Positions 1 through 10,839 of a stretch of DNA of 64,000 bases are shown here, in pieces. The number at the start of each line of letters is the position of its first letter. Positions within the stretch are counted from its first letter, which is position 1. The DNA is taken from NCBI GenBank assembly GCA_023375785.1, contig SZWC01000030.1, forward strand, positions 438,194 through 502,193. Direction: 5' to 3'. The position numbers and the translations under genes were made by a program. This stretch comes from Penium margaritaceum (taxonomy: Eukaryota > Streptophyta > Zygnematophyceae > Desmidiales > Peniaceae). Below the pieces are notes generated by a model. The model did no database searches and was not told where the DNA came from. It saw nothing but the letters and a program-made list of their open reading frames with translations.

Positions 1-497
1 ATCAGGCTGACCACTCACACACGACTTAGAGAGCTAGAAATTGCTCTCATGGCACACTTCTAGTGGTCACATAACCCACAATCCCATGGAGAATGGCCAT
101 GTGTCCATGGCTAGCACACAAGGATCTCACCTGACCTAAAACATAACGAGAGGTACCTTTTTCCTAGTCAGCACACTCTGACAATGCAACCCAAGAATCT
201 AGGATCTTTTTGGATATTTCTTCCATCAGGTCTTGATCTTGGACCTCTTGCCTTTTTCTTCTCTCAGGCTAAGGCATGGAGCCATTCCCTATGATCACCC
301 GGATATCGGCGGTTGATGACCCCAAAAACTTTGAAAATTATTTTCTCCAAATCTGACTATTGGATAGGCCTCAAACTTGGACTGTAGACATTTTCCACCT
401 GATCTTTCCAATGATGAAGTGGGAGTAGGCATCTGGTACTTTCCTGGAACTTACTCTTGTGGACCTCAAACTGAGCCGGATGGCTTCTTTTCCAACA
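1..497 (-). repeat. Family A LTR, minus, cut by window edge
   Basis: This is the part of a family A LTR nearest its 5' end, in minus orientation. It ends in the family's terminal CCAACA at 492-497, the reverse complement of TGTTGG. The other end lies outside the window, so I cannot say whether it is a solo LTR or belongs to a full element. It interrupts the pol region of the family B element on its right, which reads on from 498. Confidence 0.85.
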
Positions 498-1150
498 AAG
501 AAGTACTTGCTGTCACCATTTGAGGGAATGCAGAATGATCTGTATATATCAGAGTGAATCTAGTCCCAGATTGTTACTGCACGTTAGCCATTATGTCGAA
601 TGAGCTTTCTCTTTACCTTGCATTGGATATATGGCTCACACAGCTTCTTGCACTTTCCCACATCCTTGGCCTTGGATCCCTCTATCCCATGGACCATTTT
701 GTGCTGCTACAAAGCTTACACTAACCACATGGCCAAATCGCCTATGCCATAACTCAACATCTATGTCGTTGGCGGACCTGGCCGTTATGGTCACAGCCTA
801 CGATGGAACACAAGGCTTTGGAGACTTGGGCTCTTCTACTCCTGCATATCCCTCGCTTGCAGTCTCAAGGGACTTGGTCTGTATCACATAGAGTCTATGA
901 ACTCTAAGGATCTATACGAAAAGACTCTCCTTGGGATAGGAGATCTTGATGTCCTTCTTATTGACAATCACGGCCTCCTCCTTCGTGAAGACAAACCTCA
1001 TATTCTGGTTCATGATTTTGGCCACTGACAAGAGGTTTACCGCAAAAGACAGCATGTAGATAATGTTCTTCAACCTCAAGTGTTTTTAGCACCGTTCACG
1101 TTGATGGTGATCAAGTTATCTTGCTGGCCTTGTGCATGGACAAGGGTTGT
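498..1150 (-). pseudogene. B1 pol remnant (protease to start of integrase)
   Basis: This is broken family B coding sequence read on the minus strand. It matches the second family B copy at 62940-63310 closely over the stretch just before the integrase core, including the shared block around 600-890. In copia elements this part joins the protease to the integrase zinc-binding region. The rest of pol would lie left of the window, beyond the family A LTR at 1-497. No continuous reading frame remains. Confidence 0.65.
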
Positions 1151-2146
1151 TGGCACACCTGAAGCAACATCTAGTGTCCCCTATGGAGATGAAGAAATCT
1201 TTCTTCCTTGAACAGTGGTAGTACGTGCCGGAGTCGATCCCGTAGGCTCCACGCTTGAGCACTGCCGCTGCCTTGGTTGCCGGCACGATCTGTAGTCAAC
1301 CTTTTTACCCCTTCCTTTACCCTCGTTTCTACCACCATACTCTTTGTCCTCCTTCTTGGGAGCCCTACACTCCCGTACATAATCCTCAGGTTTGTCACAG
1401 TTATGGCACTTCTGAAGACGCTTTGAACTCTTTTCAGTGCCATCATTGCCTCTTCCTCCACCACCACCACTTCTGTTGCTCCTCTGACGAGAAGAGGAAT
1501 TGTTGTCAAGAACATGGTACTATGCATCATAGGCATAAGTGTTAGCCTTACTACTAGTGTGATACTTGGCCTCGTTGCGTACATACTCGGACACTGCCTC
1601 CTACGTAAAATCCTCCTCCTTCCAACTGCCAAAGGCGGTGATCAGAGGAACCCAGCTTTTAGGTAGCGCCATGACAAGGATTATGGCCTGCATGTTGCTG
1701 TCGATCTCCTAGTTTTTTTTGGTCACTTGCTACACCACTCCCTCAAATTGCAATATGAATTCTAGAAATAACTCTCCACTTATCACCCTCGCCAAAGTCA
1801 ACCTTTGAATGATGAAGAGGCAATTTGCAAGAGCTGTGGATTGGAGTAAACTTACAAGCTTCTCATAAGCCATTGATGCATGGGTGATACCTTGGAGGTG
1901 GACATGCTATGGCTCATGTATTGATGTCACGAGATTTGCAAGCGCCATGTCCTTTTTGATACTCCATGCTTCATATCGAGCATCTATTTTTTGAGCTTCA
2001 ACCTCTTCTCCAACGAACATCTTCAAGTAGCCATACACCCTCATGAAATTTTCAAATTGGCATTTCCACAAGGGAAAAGCTATCCTTGTGATGTTTGACA
2101 TCCCACTGTTAACCTGCTTAAGAGTGAGTATCACAGGTGTTGGCAT
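1151..2146 (-). pseudogene. B1 gag remnant
   Basis: This is family B gag, the nucleocapsid-type protein of a copia element, on the minus strand. The N-terminal part (about 79 residues from the start at 2146) includes a run of bulky hydrophobic and aromatic residues and the string FVGEEVEA. The same N-terminus recurs in the other family B gag at 50714. A zinc-knuckle-like Cys cluster (CHNC followed by REC) reads on the minus strand near 1360-1411, as expected at the gag C-terminus. The gene is broken. The family call rests on this pairing and on the adjoining B LTR. Confidence 0.7.
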
Positions 2147-2227
2147 ACTTCTTTGCTTCTGTGTTTCTCCGCTTTGTTGAGCCTAATATAGGCTGAAGTA
2201 GGCTGTTCTCTGCTAACGTTTTAGAAC
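2147..2227 (-). other. B1 short leader between LTR and gag
   Basis: About 80 bp lie between the end of the B LTR and the gag start. The matching leader at 50637-50713 is similar, including a run near GAGAAACA just before the start codon. I do not see a clear initiator-Met primer site here. Confidence 0.5.
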
Positions 2228-4035
2228 ATGCAGATCCGTTGCTTACCCCTCAACCGGGGCTCATCTTCAAACAAAGAAGGACACACACTAGGGATTGAGG
2301 ATCGTACATCGAAGAGTGCAGCTTATCCTAGTTAGGGCCAAACAATCGTGCCTCCAATAGCATAGCTTATCCTTGGTCCTTGTTCCCTAAGTGCCAGCGC
2401 CTGTCGTTGGAGCTGATTGAGCAGATGGAGCACATAGAGCTGATGCACGCTTCAAGATAGAGAAGGCAAGACAGTGCGTTGAAACGAGCCCTACAACTAG
2501 TCAATGTGGGGCCGTAATCCTTTGTCAACCTGCCTTAGGTGACGGTCTAGAAAACAAGCTTTGACACAATAGTTCGCGCCGATCACTCTTTGTATTGCAA
2601 CCAAGAGATAATATCACCCTCACAGCCAAGGTTCCACACTGAGCCATTCATATGAGTTTTTAACTTACAATGTCTCCATAGCATCTAGTCACTTTTGCGC
2701 GAGGAGCAAACTCCTTGGACTTAGACAAGCCAATGCTTCTTTAATATCTACCTTTGGTAGACAACTTTGTTAGGAGTCTCAAAGGCAACAACTGTACTCA
2801 ATAACATGCAACTAATACGTTCATATAATCTTACATCCAGCCCCTAGCCTAGGCACGCCGTGCCTCCTTAGATGAGCCACTTTGGGAGCAATCTGGATTG
2901 TATCACCACCCTACCTACATGGAGCTCCATGTGAACACCAAGTGGTGCTGGCCACCACGAAGGACCTTGCAGTATTTTAAGATGTCTCTTAGGACCTTCT
3001 ATTCCCCCTTTTGGTCACAAAGAAAATTAGTCACTGGGCTAGGATTTGACCTAGTGACCTCTCGCCCCAAAGACTAACTATGGAGTATCTTGTTGGGTCT
3101 GGAGGATAGAGGGAGCCTTGGAGCAGCGAGCATGTGTGATTGGAAGGGCATCACTTGTGCTGAAGAATGGTTGTTCAATCACTCAAAATGATGGAGTTCA
3201 TATAGAGCTAGAGCTTGGGCAAGTGAGCCCTCTCACAAGCCACACTACTTAGCCATGGAGGCTAAGGCTCACACACTAGAGTCCATAATCTCACACAAGG
3301 GAGGAAATCAGCCTAGCAATCAGGTTGACCACACACACACGACCTAGAGAGCTAGAGAATGCTCTCATGGCCCACTCCTAGTGGTCACATAACCCACAAA
3401 CCCATGGAGAATCGCCATGTGTCCATGGCTAGTACACAAGGATCTCACCTCACCTAAAAAGTAAGGAGAGGTACCTTTATCCTAGTCAGCACACTCTGAC
3501 AAGGCAATCCTAAGACCAAGGACCTTTTTGGATATTTCTCCCATCAGGTCTTGACCCTGGCCCTCTTGCCTTTCTATTTTCTCAGGCTAAGGCATGGAGC
3601 CATCACCCATGGTCACCCGGATATCGGCGATCCATGACCCCTGGAACTTCAAAAATTCATATCTCCCAATCCGACCGTTGGATTGGCCTCAAACTTGGAC
3701 CGTAGACATTTTGCCACCTGGTCTTTCCAACAGTGAAGTGGGATCGACAGTCGGAGCAGGCATCTGGTACTTCCTTGGAACTTGCTCCTGTGGACCTGAA
3801 ACTGAGCCGGATGGCTCCTTTCCCAATACATCTAAGCCAGAAGGAGTTCTTCCAGGTAGTGTTCCCTGGCTATACTATCTAGTTTAGACCAAGAAGACTT
3901 GCTCCAAATGAGCGGTGCATACCTTGTGTATCTAGACCAGACTTAGGAGACTTCCTACAAGGGAACAGTGCATGCCTAATCCGTCTTGTGCCTGTCCAAA
4001 TATCAGCTATGGACAAGGAGTATATCAGGTCAACA
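2228..4035 (-). repeat. 5' LTR of B1 (family B), with a nested family A LTR
   Basis: Minus-strand family B LTR. Removing the family A LTR at 3091-3828 and one copy of its target duplication leaves about 1,065 bp, which matches the 1,067 bp plus-strand copy at 49570-50636. The upper end reads CAGGTCAACA (4026-4035), the reverse complement of the B start TGTTGACCTG. It lies directly before the B1 leader and gag, so it is the 5' LTR. B1 sits next to the RT region of A1 and probably inserted into it. The other end of B1 is outside the window, so the target duplication cannot be tested. Confidence 0.8.
3091..3828 (-). mobile_element. Solo LTR, family A
   Basis: A complete 738 bp family A LTR in minus orientation sits inside the B1 LTR. 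It runs from TGTTGGG to CCCAATA and is flanked by TATCT (3086-3090) and CATCT (3829-3833), a 5 bp target duplication with one mismatch. The undisturbed site in the B LTR near 62524 also reads CATCT. No internal region is present, so this is a solo LTR, the usual product of recombination between the two LTRs of an element. It is younger than B1. Confidence 0.9.
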
Positions 4036-6489
4036 TGAAGCTCTCAAGGTACTGCCACGTGTGAAGTGGCGTGCCGATGTGTTTTGTTTCTGCCATGCGG
4101 AATCGCTATAGTACGTCCCTCATGTAGCGTTAGTACTCCAGCAAATGGGAGGGTAATTTGCGGTTACACGTGATCTAGAAACTAAAGAAGTATGATGCCT
4201 CCCAGATATCAGACATCTACAAGCACTCTTGTATTGCCTCCTTGAACTCCCCTAGTACTAACATGCTGTTGGAAAGGAGGAACATGTCATCGACATACAG
4301 AATGATGATGTAGACCTCATCACCATGCGGCTTGCTATAGACGTACTCACATCCACTCCGCTCAAACCCAAAGTAGTACAATACTATATTCAACTTTCAA
4401 TTCCAAGTACGCGACAATTGCTTAAGACCATATAGCAACTTGTGTTGCTTACAAACGGGGTGCTCCTGGCCATCCATGATGAACACTTTTGGCAGCTCCA
4501 TGTAGATCTCCTCCCCTAAGGCACAATTCAAGAATGCCTTCTTGACATCCATGTGGTGATCCTTGAAGTCAACAGCTGTTCCATGAGCAAGGAGCATGCG
4601 AATAGAGGTCTATCTTGCAATGAGGACAAATGTTTCTGTGTAGTTCATGACAGCCTGCTACGATTAGCCCTTGGTATGCAGCCTTGCCTTGTACTTCTTG
4701 AGGTTGCCATCTGCTTCGCGCTTCTTTTTAAACACCTACTTGTAGTCGATCACCTTGCGACCAGGTGGACACTCAGTCAGCTCCCTCCTACCGTTGTACA
4801 GATGTGATAGTATCTCTTGATGCATAGGATGTGAAACATATGCTGCATTTCGTACACCCATGGCTTCCTTGTATGACATTGGCTCATCTGAATCTGCTAT
4901 GACTATAATGTTCATCTGATCTGGTTTGTGTACTCTCCACAATTGGCCACGCTCTTGAGGCTTGTAGCGCGTCCTAATAGGGTACCTTTTACCTGATAAT
5001 AGAGCGATAACGGGCGGCTGGCACGATGGTGCTAGCACAACTACTGTTGCTGGCGTTGTTGTGTCTCTTTCTTTACTTGTGCCGATGAGGTAATTGTATC
5101 TGTTGCATCAGAATTGATAGAATAGACGGGTTCTCCCACAATCACAATGGAGGAAGGATGAGGAGAGACAGGATCATAAAGGATTTCCGCTTCTACTGCC
5201 TCAACTACAGGTTCTGTTGTCTCTTCACGGATGATGTTGGTACGAATGACGTTACCTTCGTTGAAGACGACATCCCTAGAAATGATGATGTGGCGAGTAT
5301 TCCCTTTCAAATAAGTGATATGCCTTGTGAGCCATGTTGTAACCAATTATCAATATCTGCACGCTCTTTCTGTTCAACTTCTACCGCTTCACCTTGGGTA
5401 CGTGCATGGGTGCCAAGCTACTAAAGGCGAAGAGATAGCTTACGCTCGGCTTTTGGCCAAACCATGCAACGTACGGGGTCATCTTCTCCACTGTCTTAGT
5501 TGGACTTTAACTTTTCATGTATACAACAATGCTCATTTCTCCAGTCGAAATGTTGTATCTGAGCCGAGCCACATGCAGCATGGATCACGTTGAGTCACTT
5601 TTGGTGCGGTTTGCGCATTGTGCTACACTATTCTACTGCGATAAGTACGAAACGATTTCCTGCACCTTGATGCCAGGTACTGCGAAGTAGTTCTTGAACT
5701 CGTTGATCAGGTACTCTGTACCATAGTCACTTCACAATGCCTTGGCTTTCTTGCTAGTTTGCTTCTCCACCATGTTCTAGATCTTTTCAACCTGTGGATG
5801 TACTGGTCCTTAGAGGAGAGAAAGTACAGAGTGATGTAATGGCTGAAATCATCAATAAAAGTTAAAAAAATACCGAGTGCCTCTAAATCTCTGTGTTTAC
5901 ATGTGGCCACATAAGTGAATGTGGACCAGCTCTAGTATCTGCTTTGTACGCTCTGCTCTTCGGAGAATTCCTCGCAATGGTGTTTCCCCTCCAAACAGCC
6001 TGTGTAGAATTGTAGCTCAAACATGAGGATAGTGGGCAAGTCACTCACCATCAGCTTTGTATGACGCTGTCGTAAGGTGCTCATGCCGTGGTGGTCATAG
6101 TGCGCATGTGAAATCTTGCCATCTGACGCTTGCACCATTGTTGTAAGACATTCTTCACGTCGCATCTTGGTTGGCTCCTGCGGGCGGCAAACATCACCTT
6201 CTTTTACCGTCCAGACCAATTTTTTTCCCGTTTCCTTGTCAAAGATGTAGCCATAGTCATCGTCGAAAACCAGACGTTGGTTTGTGCAAGTAAAAGAAGA
6301 GACGGAGACATAATTTAACGCAGCATCTAGTACATAGAACACACCATGGAACACTCTCACTTGAATGCCATGCGGGTCTCAAACCACATCTCTACAATCC
6401 AAATCTGCTCACCATAAACCATCCGATCATTACCTAAAGCAATAGGGTAAGAGGGGAGTGATAGTAACTGCGAGAACCACGCCTTGCAG
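4036..6489 (-). pseudogene. A1 pol remnant (RT, linker, integrase)
   Basis: This is a family A pol region on the minus strand, heavily decayed. From high to low coordinates it holds the tail of the protease region and the integrase (about 5700-6480, with the DDFSHYITLYFLS string of the catalytic core), the variable linker (about 5000-5350) and RT (4036-5000, with DVKKAFLN and LYGLKQ). It stops at 4036 where the B1 LTR begins, so RNase H and the 3' LTR are not visible here. It has many breaks and is one of the older family A copies. Confidence 0.8.
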
Positions 6490-7228
6490 TGTTGGAAAAG
6501 AAGCCATCCGACTCAGTTTCAGGTCCACAGGAGCAAGTTCCTAGAAACTACCAGATTCCTGCTCCGATCGTCGATCCGAATTTTTCATTGAAAAGATCAG
6601 GTGGCAAAATGTCTACGGTCTAAGTTTGAGGCCGATCCAATAGTCAGATTGGGAGATATGAATTTTTTAAGTTTTCGGGGTCATCGACCGCCGATATCCG
6701 GGTGACCATAGGCAATGGCTCCATGCCTTAGCCTGAGAAAAGAAAAAAGGCAAGAGGTCTAGGGTCAAGACCTGATGTAAGAGACATCCAAAAAGGTCCT
6801 TGATTCTTGGGTTGCCTTGTGAGAGTGTACTGACTAGGAAAAAGGTACCTGTCCTTACTTTTTAAGTGAGGTATGATCCTTGTGTGCTAGCCATGGACAC
6901 ATGGCAATTCTCCATGGGATTGTGGGTTATGTAACCACTAGGAGTGTTCCATGAGAGCATTCTCTAGTTCTCTAGGTCATGTGGGAGGGGTCAGCCTAAT
7001 TGCCAGGCTGATTTCTCCCCTTGTGTGAGATTATGGACTCTAGTGTGTGAGCCTCAGCCTGCATGGCTAAGTGGTGCGGCTTGTGAGAGGGCTGAATTGC
7101 ACAAGCTCTAGCTCTATATGTACTCCATCATTTTGAGTGATTCAATAATCATTCTTCAGCAGAACTGATGCCCTTCCAGTCCCACATGCTTGCTGCTCCA
7201 AGGCTCCCTCTCTCCTCCAGATCCAACA
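6490..7228 (+). mobile_element. Solo LTR, family A, inside A1
   Basis: A complete 739 bp family A LTR lies in plus orientation, opposite to its host A1. It runs from TGTTGG to CCAACA. The flanks TGCAG (6485-6489) and TGTAG (7229-7233) form a 5 bp target duplication with one mismatch. A1 sequence from just after the gag zinc knuckle continues on both sides. No internal region is present. Confidence 0.9.
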
Positions 7229-7480
7229 TGTAGAGCGTTAGATTCTTGGTGCACACCGAGAGCTTGTAACATGCCAGGTTGTCTTTTCCACCTGCAAACT
7301 GTTTTTGCTGATGTTGCTGTGCTTACCGCTGCTACTACTATAGAGGTTAGTGCTTTTGCTACTGCCCTGCTCCTGTAGGTACCTGTTGAACTTGAAGCAC
7401 TCTTTCTTGTAATTTTCTCCTTTTTGGTAGAAGTGGTACTTCCATTTCATCTTGCTTCTATTGCCCAGTTAGCTACTATC
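7229..7480 (-). pseudogene. A1 gag C-terminal remnant
   Basis: Minus-strand family A gag. The zinc-knuckle region (YKKECFKF string, near 7385-7440) is followed by a serine- and glutamine-rich tail, then by the protease-side block that in better copies reads WYKDSGC. Most of gag is not recognisable in this copy. Confidence 0.65.
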
Positions 7481-8067
7481 CCTTCCCTATTGTCTCTTGT
7501 CCTTTGTCTCTTCTCTAGTGTCTCTACTGCCCATTGGTTGCCGGTTTTACGAGAAAAAAATGGATGAGAGATCCCAGCACTCCATGATTTTGGAAAAAAT
7601 GAGAATTCTATTGGACAATATGTTAAAAGGGTTATTACTGTGGGTTTTTTAATCATATGCCCTCTTGAAAACATGGTGTGCTTGTGTTCCTACTTCAACT
7701 CACACCAACCAGCGTGTGAACTAAGTTGTTCCGAAACAAATGAAGAGAAAGCAAATACATTTCCACAAATCTAAAGTTTATGAAATACTACAGTTTCCTT
7801 GTACTTCTTTTTAAACTAGATAAAGAAACGAGGGAGTTTTGGCCATAACAAGGCAAGAGTGCAGCCCTCGCTGACCTTCTTTTGAGAATAACTCTCAATT
7901 TGAGTGCTTGATCTTCAGAATTTTCGTCTCTTTGGAAACCTTGTCTCGTGAAATTGAAGATCCCTTTATGGATTGTTATATTTTGTCAAAGTTTGACCGA
8001 AACTTGTCATTCTTAAAGTGACGGCCTGTACTGGCTGAAAGTGGCATAACTTATCTATGATACCAAA
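7481..8067 (-). other. A1 leader with primer-binding site
   Basis: Non-coding family A leader on the minus strand. It aligns with the leaders at 28587-29218 and 38123-38769 from about 7660 up to the LTR. The primer-binding site is recognisable at 8054-8065, next to the 5' LTR. Confidence 0.7.
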
Positions 8068-8792
8068 TCTTGGATCTGGAGGAGAGAGGTAGCCTTGGAG
8101 TAGTGAGTATATGAAACTCAAAGGTCATGCACTGTGCTGAAGAATGGTTGTTGAATCACTTCAAGAATGGAGTACTATAGATCTAGAGCTTGGGCTAACC
8201 GGCCCTCTCAGAAGCAAAACAAGATAGTCATGGAGGCTAAAGCTCACACACAAGAGTCCAAAATCTCACACAAGAGAGGAAGTCAGCCGAGTAATGAGGC
8301 TGACCAATCACACACGACATAAAGAGCTAGATAATGCTCACGTGGCTCACAGCTTTCTGATCACATAACCTATAATCCAATAATGAAATGCCATGTATCC
8401 ATAGCTGGAACACAAGGATCTTACCTCATCTTAAAATAAAGGAGAGATACCTTTATCCTAATGACCACATTACAACAAGGGAATCCTCAGACCAAGGAGA
8501 TTTTTGGATATTTCTTCCATCAGGTCTTAACCCTGGATCTCTTCCCTTTTTCTTTTCTCAGGCTAAGGCATGGAGCCATCGCCCATGAAAACCACGTTTG
8601 CAACATTACATGATCCCAAAAACTTTTAAAATTCATACATCTCAATCTAACTGTTCGATGAGCCTGACACATCTGTCATAGATGAATTCCCACTTGAAAC
8701 AGTTCAGTGAACCACCGGAGTATGCTTCTGATACTTTCATGAAACTTGATCTAGTAAACCTGAAACTAAGCCGGACAGCTCTATGTCCAACA
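8068..8792 (-). repeat. 5' LTR of A1 (family A)
   Basis: Minus-strand family A LTR of about 725 bp, adjoining the A1 primer site and leader, so it is the 5' LTR. It is visibly more diverged than the LTRs at 26250 and 38770, which agrees with A1 being old. Confidence 0.8.
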
Positions 8793-8911
8793 TGCATCAC
8801 TAAACTACACAGTGCATAGCGAGATAAATCCTTCTTGGCCTCAATACTAGAGTTCCATGTATAATGTCTTTTATTGATAGCGTATGATGTGCTTCATTAC
8901 TTGCTTATACT
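8793..8911 (-). pseudogene. Family B RT/RNase H scrap
   Basis: A short minus-strand family B fragment matches the region around 54810-54880 of the B3 remnant, at the RT to RNase H transition. It is probably the site where the LTR B piece on its right landed. Confidence 0.5.
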
Positions 8912-9090
8912 TGTTCACCTGATATACACCTTGTCCATAGCTGGCATTTGGACAGGTACAAGACAAACTAGGCATACACTATTCTCTTGGAGTAAGTCTC
9001 CTAAGTCTGATCGAGAAAGACAAGACATGCACTGCTCCTTTGGAGGAAGTTCCCCTGGTCTAAACATGATAGCATAGCGAGCAAACACTC
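8912..9090 (+). repeat. Family B LTR, first 180 bp
   Basis: Plus-strand start of a family B LTR (TGTTCACCTGATATAC), matching 49570 onward. It gives way to a family A LTR at 9091. Confidence 0.7.
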
Positions 9091-9308
9091 TTTGCAACAG
9101 GAGCCATGCGGCTCAGTTTTCGGATCACAGGAGCAAGTTCCAGGAAACTACTAGATGCCTACAACGATCGTCAAACTTTAGCATTGGAAAGAGCAAGTAA
9201 GAAATTGTCTACGGTCCAAGTTTCGAGCCCATCGAAACTTGGATTGGGAGATATCAATTTTCAAAGTTTCCAGGGTGATGGAATGCTGATGTCTATGTCA
9301 CCATGGGT

Positions 9309-9765
9309 TAATGGTGCACGCCAAATCCATGGATGTAGGAGTCAGATCCGTAAATCCGGATCTGGATGCGGATCCGAGAGTTCGGATCTCACTACTTGAA
9401 TTCGATCCGAGATCAGAGAGATCAGATGAGAGTGACTTTGATGATGTAAATGTGAGTATTTGTTTGCATATTCTGCCATGATTGGCACATTGTGGACATG
9501 AAAACGACACAAATATCACCAAAAAGTCATGTACCACATATGCATTATTGTTTACCACATTAAATGATGTAGAATCATGGTGAAAACTGTATTTAATGCA
9601 CGTTACAAAATTTACACATACGCTAGATCTGAGAGTCGGTTCCGAAGATCCAAGGATCCACAGATCCGAGATCCAGATACGAGTGTCCGGATCTTGGAGT
9701 TGGATCCGATCCGAGAGTACAGATCTGATCTCAGATGCAGAAATCTGATCTGGCGTGTACCCTTA
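9309..9765. mobile_element. Non-autonomous hAT-like DNA transposon (MITE), 457 bp
   Basis: The ends are inverted repeats of 15 bp with two mismatches: TAATGGTGCACGCCA at 9309-9323, and TAAGGGTACACGCCA as the reverse complement of 9751-9765. The flanks are an exact 8 bp duplication, CCATGGGT, at 9301-9308 and 9766-9773. Both subterminal regions (about 9340-9430 and 9625-9750) are packed with GATCCG, CGGATC and AGATC motifs in both directions, while the core is AT-rich. An 8 bp duplication plus many short subterminal motifs, where transposase would bind, is typical of hAT elements. No transposase gene is present, so it would need one supplied from elsewhere. A 9 bp Mutator-type reading of the ends is possible but fits the repeat less well. 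Confidence 0.82.
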
Positions 9766-9811
9766 CCATGGGTGACTACTCCATGCCTTAGCCTGAGAGA
9801 AGAAAAAGCAC

Positions 9812-10397
9812 AAACTTCTGCAAGGCGATGACCTGACCAGCCACCACGAAATTCAGCGACGTCGAGGACGCAAATGCTTGGGAAACTCCTACTCAAAAGG
9901 ACTTCCTAAGTACGAGACGCCCAGTAATGACCGAACATTTCATCTGCCGGCCCACCTGGTCACTATATTAATCAGACCTGACTTCAAAGCCTGACGTTGT
10001 AGGCCGCCCCTATGGTGACCTTGTGAATAGCCTAAAAACTTTAAAATAACGTTTTCTAACATTTCTTCACATGAAGTATACGAAGGATAGTTACCATTGG
10101 ATTTACAAGACAGAAGAAATCCTAACTTCCAAAGTTCTTGAGGATTGCATACTGGCGAGGTCAATGACGCTAAAACAAAGATGTCAATATTTTCTCAAGC
10201 GCTGACAGCCTCGATCATCCAGGCGTCAGAGCAGCCTATCCAGCCATTACGTCAGCATAAAACTTCAACTAATGCAGCCAGGGTTGTATATGCGGTAGGC
10301 CACGAACCAGGTAGGTTTGAATTTTGGAAGTGAAAGGAAACAAGTTACCTGGTTCGAGGACAGAGCGGGAACCAAGATTATTTTGTCAATTTAGCCA
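9812..10397. mobile_element. Unclassified 586 bp insert in the A2 LTR
   Basis: This stretch interrupts the family A LTR: flanking LTR sequence resumes on each side, with an imperfect A-rich duplication (AGAAAAAGCAC at 9801-9811; AAGAAAAAAGACAC at 10398-10411). It matches none of the three copia families. I see no terminal inverted repeats, no LTR, no long open frame and no poly-A tail. An 11 bp inverted repeat lies near the right end. It could be a SINE-like or other non-autonomous element, or filler DNA copied in during break repair. Confidence 0.5.
10303..10356. repeat. Inverted repeat (11 bp arms)
   Basis: CGAACCAGGTA (10303-10313) and TACCTGGTTCG (10346-10356) are perfect reverse complements with a 32 nt spacer. 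The repeat lies inside the unclassified insert. It could be a structural part of that element or chance. Confidence 0.6.
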
Positions 10398-10801
10398 AAG
10401 AAAAAAGACACCAAGTCCAGGATCAAAACCTGATGGGAAAAATATCCAAAATGGTCCTAGATTATTGGGTTGCTTGATCAGAGTCTGCTGACTAGGAAAA
10501 AGGCACCTCTTCTTTCTTTTCAAGTGATGCGAGATCCTCGTGTGCTAGCAATGGACACATGGCCATTCTCCATGGGATTGTGGATTATATGAAAACTAGG
10601 AGTGTGACATGAGAGTATTTTCTAGCTCTCTCAATTGCGTGTGAGTGGTCAGCCTGATTACTAGTGTGATTTCCTCTCTTGACTGAGATTATGGACTCAA
10701 GTATGTGAGCCTTAGCCCCCATGACACGCTGGTGTGGCTTGTAAGTGGGCTGATTTGCCCAAGCTCTAGCTGTATATGTACCCAATCATTAAGAGTGATC
10801 C

Positions 10802-10839
10802 TTGGATCTTTGCGAGCTGGATCACTCGCAAAGATCCAA
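10802..10839. repeat. Perfect 15 bp hairpin at LTR/leader junction of A2
   Basis: TTGGATCTTTGCGAG (10802-10816) and CTCGCAAAGATCCAA (10825-10839) are perfect reverse complements around an 8 nt spacer. The right arm is normal family A leader sequence (compare near 56159). The left arm is an inverted copy of it, placed where LTR sequence meets leader. It looks like a templated inversion made during repair. Confidence 0.85.

Larger units (their letters stand above)
9091..10800 (+). repeat. 5' LTR of A2 (family A), carrying two insertions
   Basis: Plus-strand family A LTR recognisable in three blocks: 9091-9308, 9766-9811 and 10398-10800. The gaps are filled by the hAT-like element and by an unclassified insert. 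It passes into family A leader sequence at about 10800, so it is the 5' LTR of A2. It is strongly diverged and among the oldest family A sequence here. A2 is the outermost host of the nested stack. Confidence 0.75.

Noticed and set aside
7481-8067. A host gene in the gap between A1 gag and LTR
   Set aside because: Most of the interval aligns with family A leaders and has no gene-like frame.
10346-10359. A pol III box B-like GGTTCGA, suggesting a SINE or tRNA
   Set aside because: The match is partial, no box A is found at suitable spacing, there is no clover-leaf fold and no A-rich tail.
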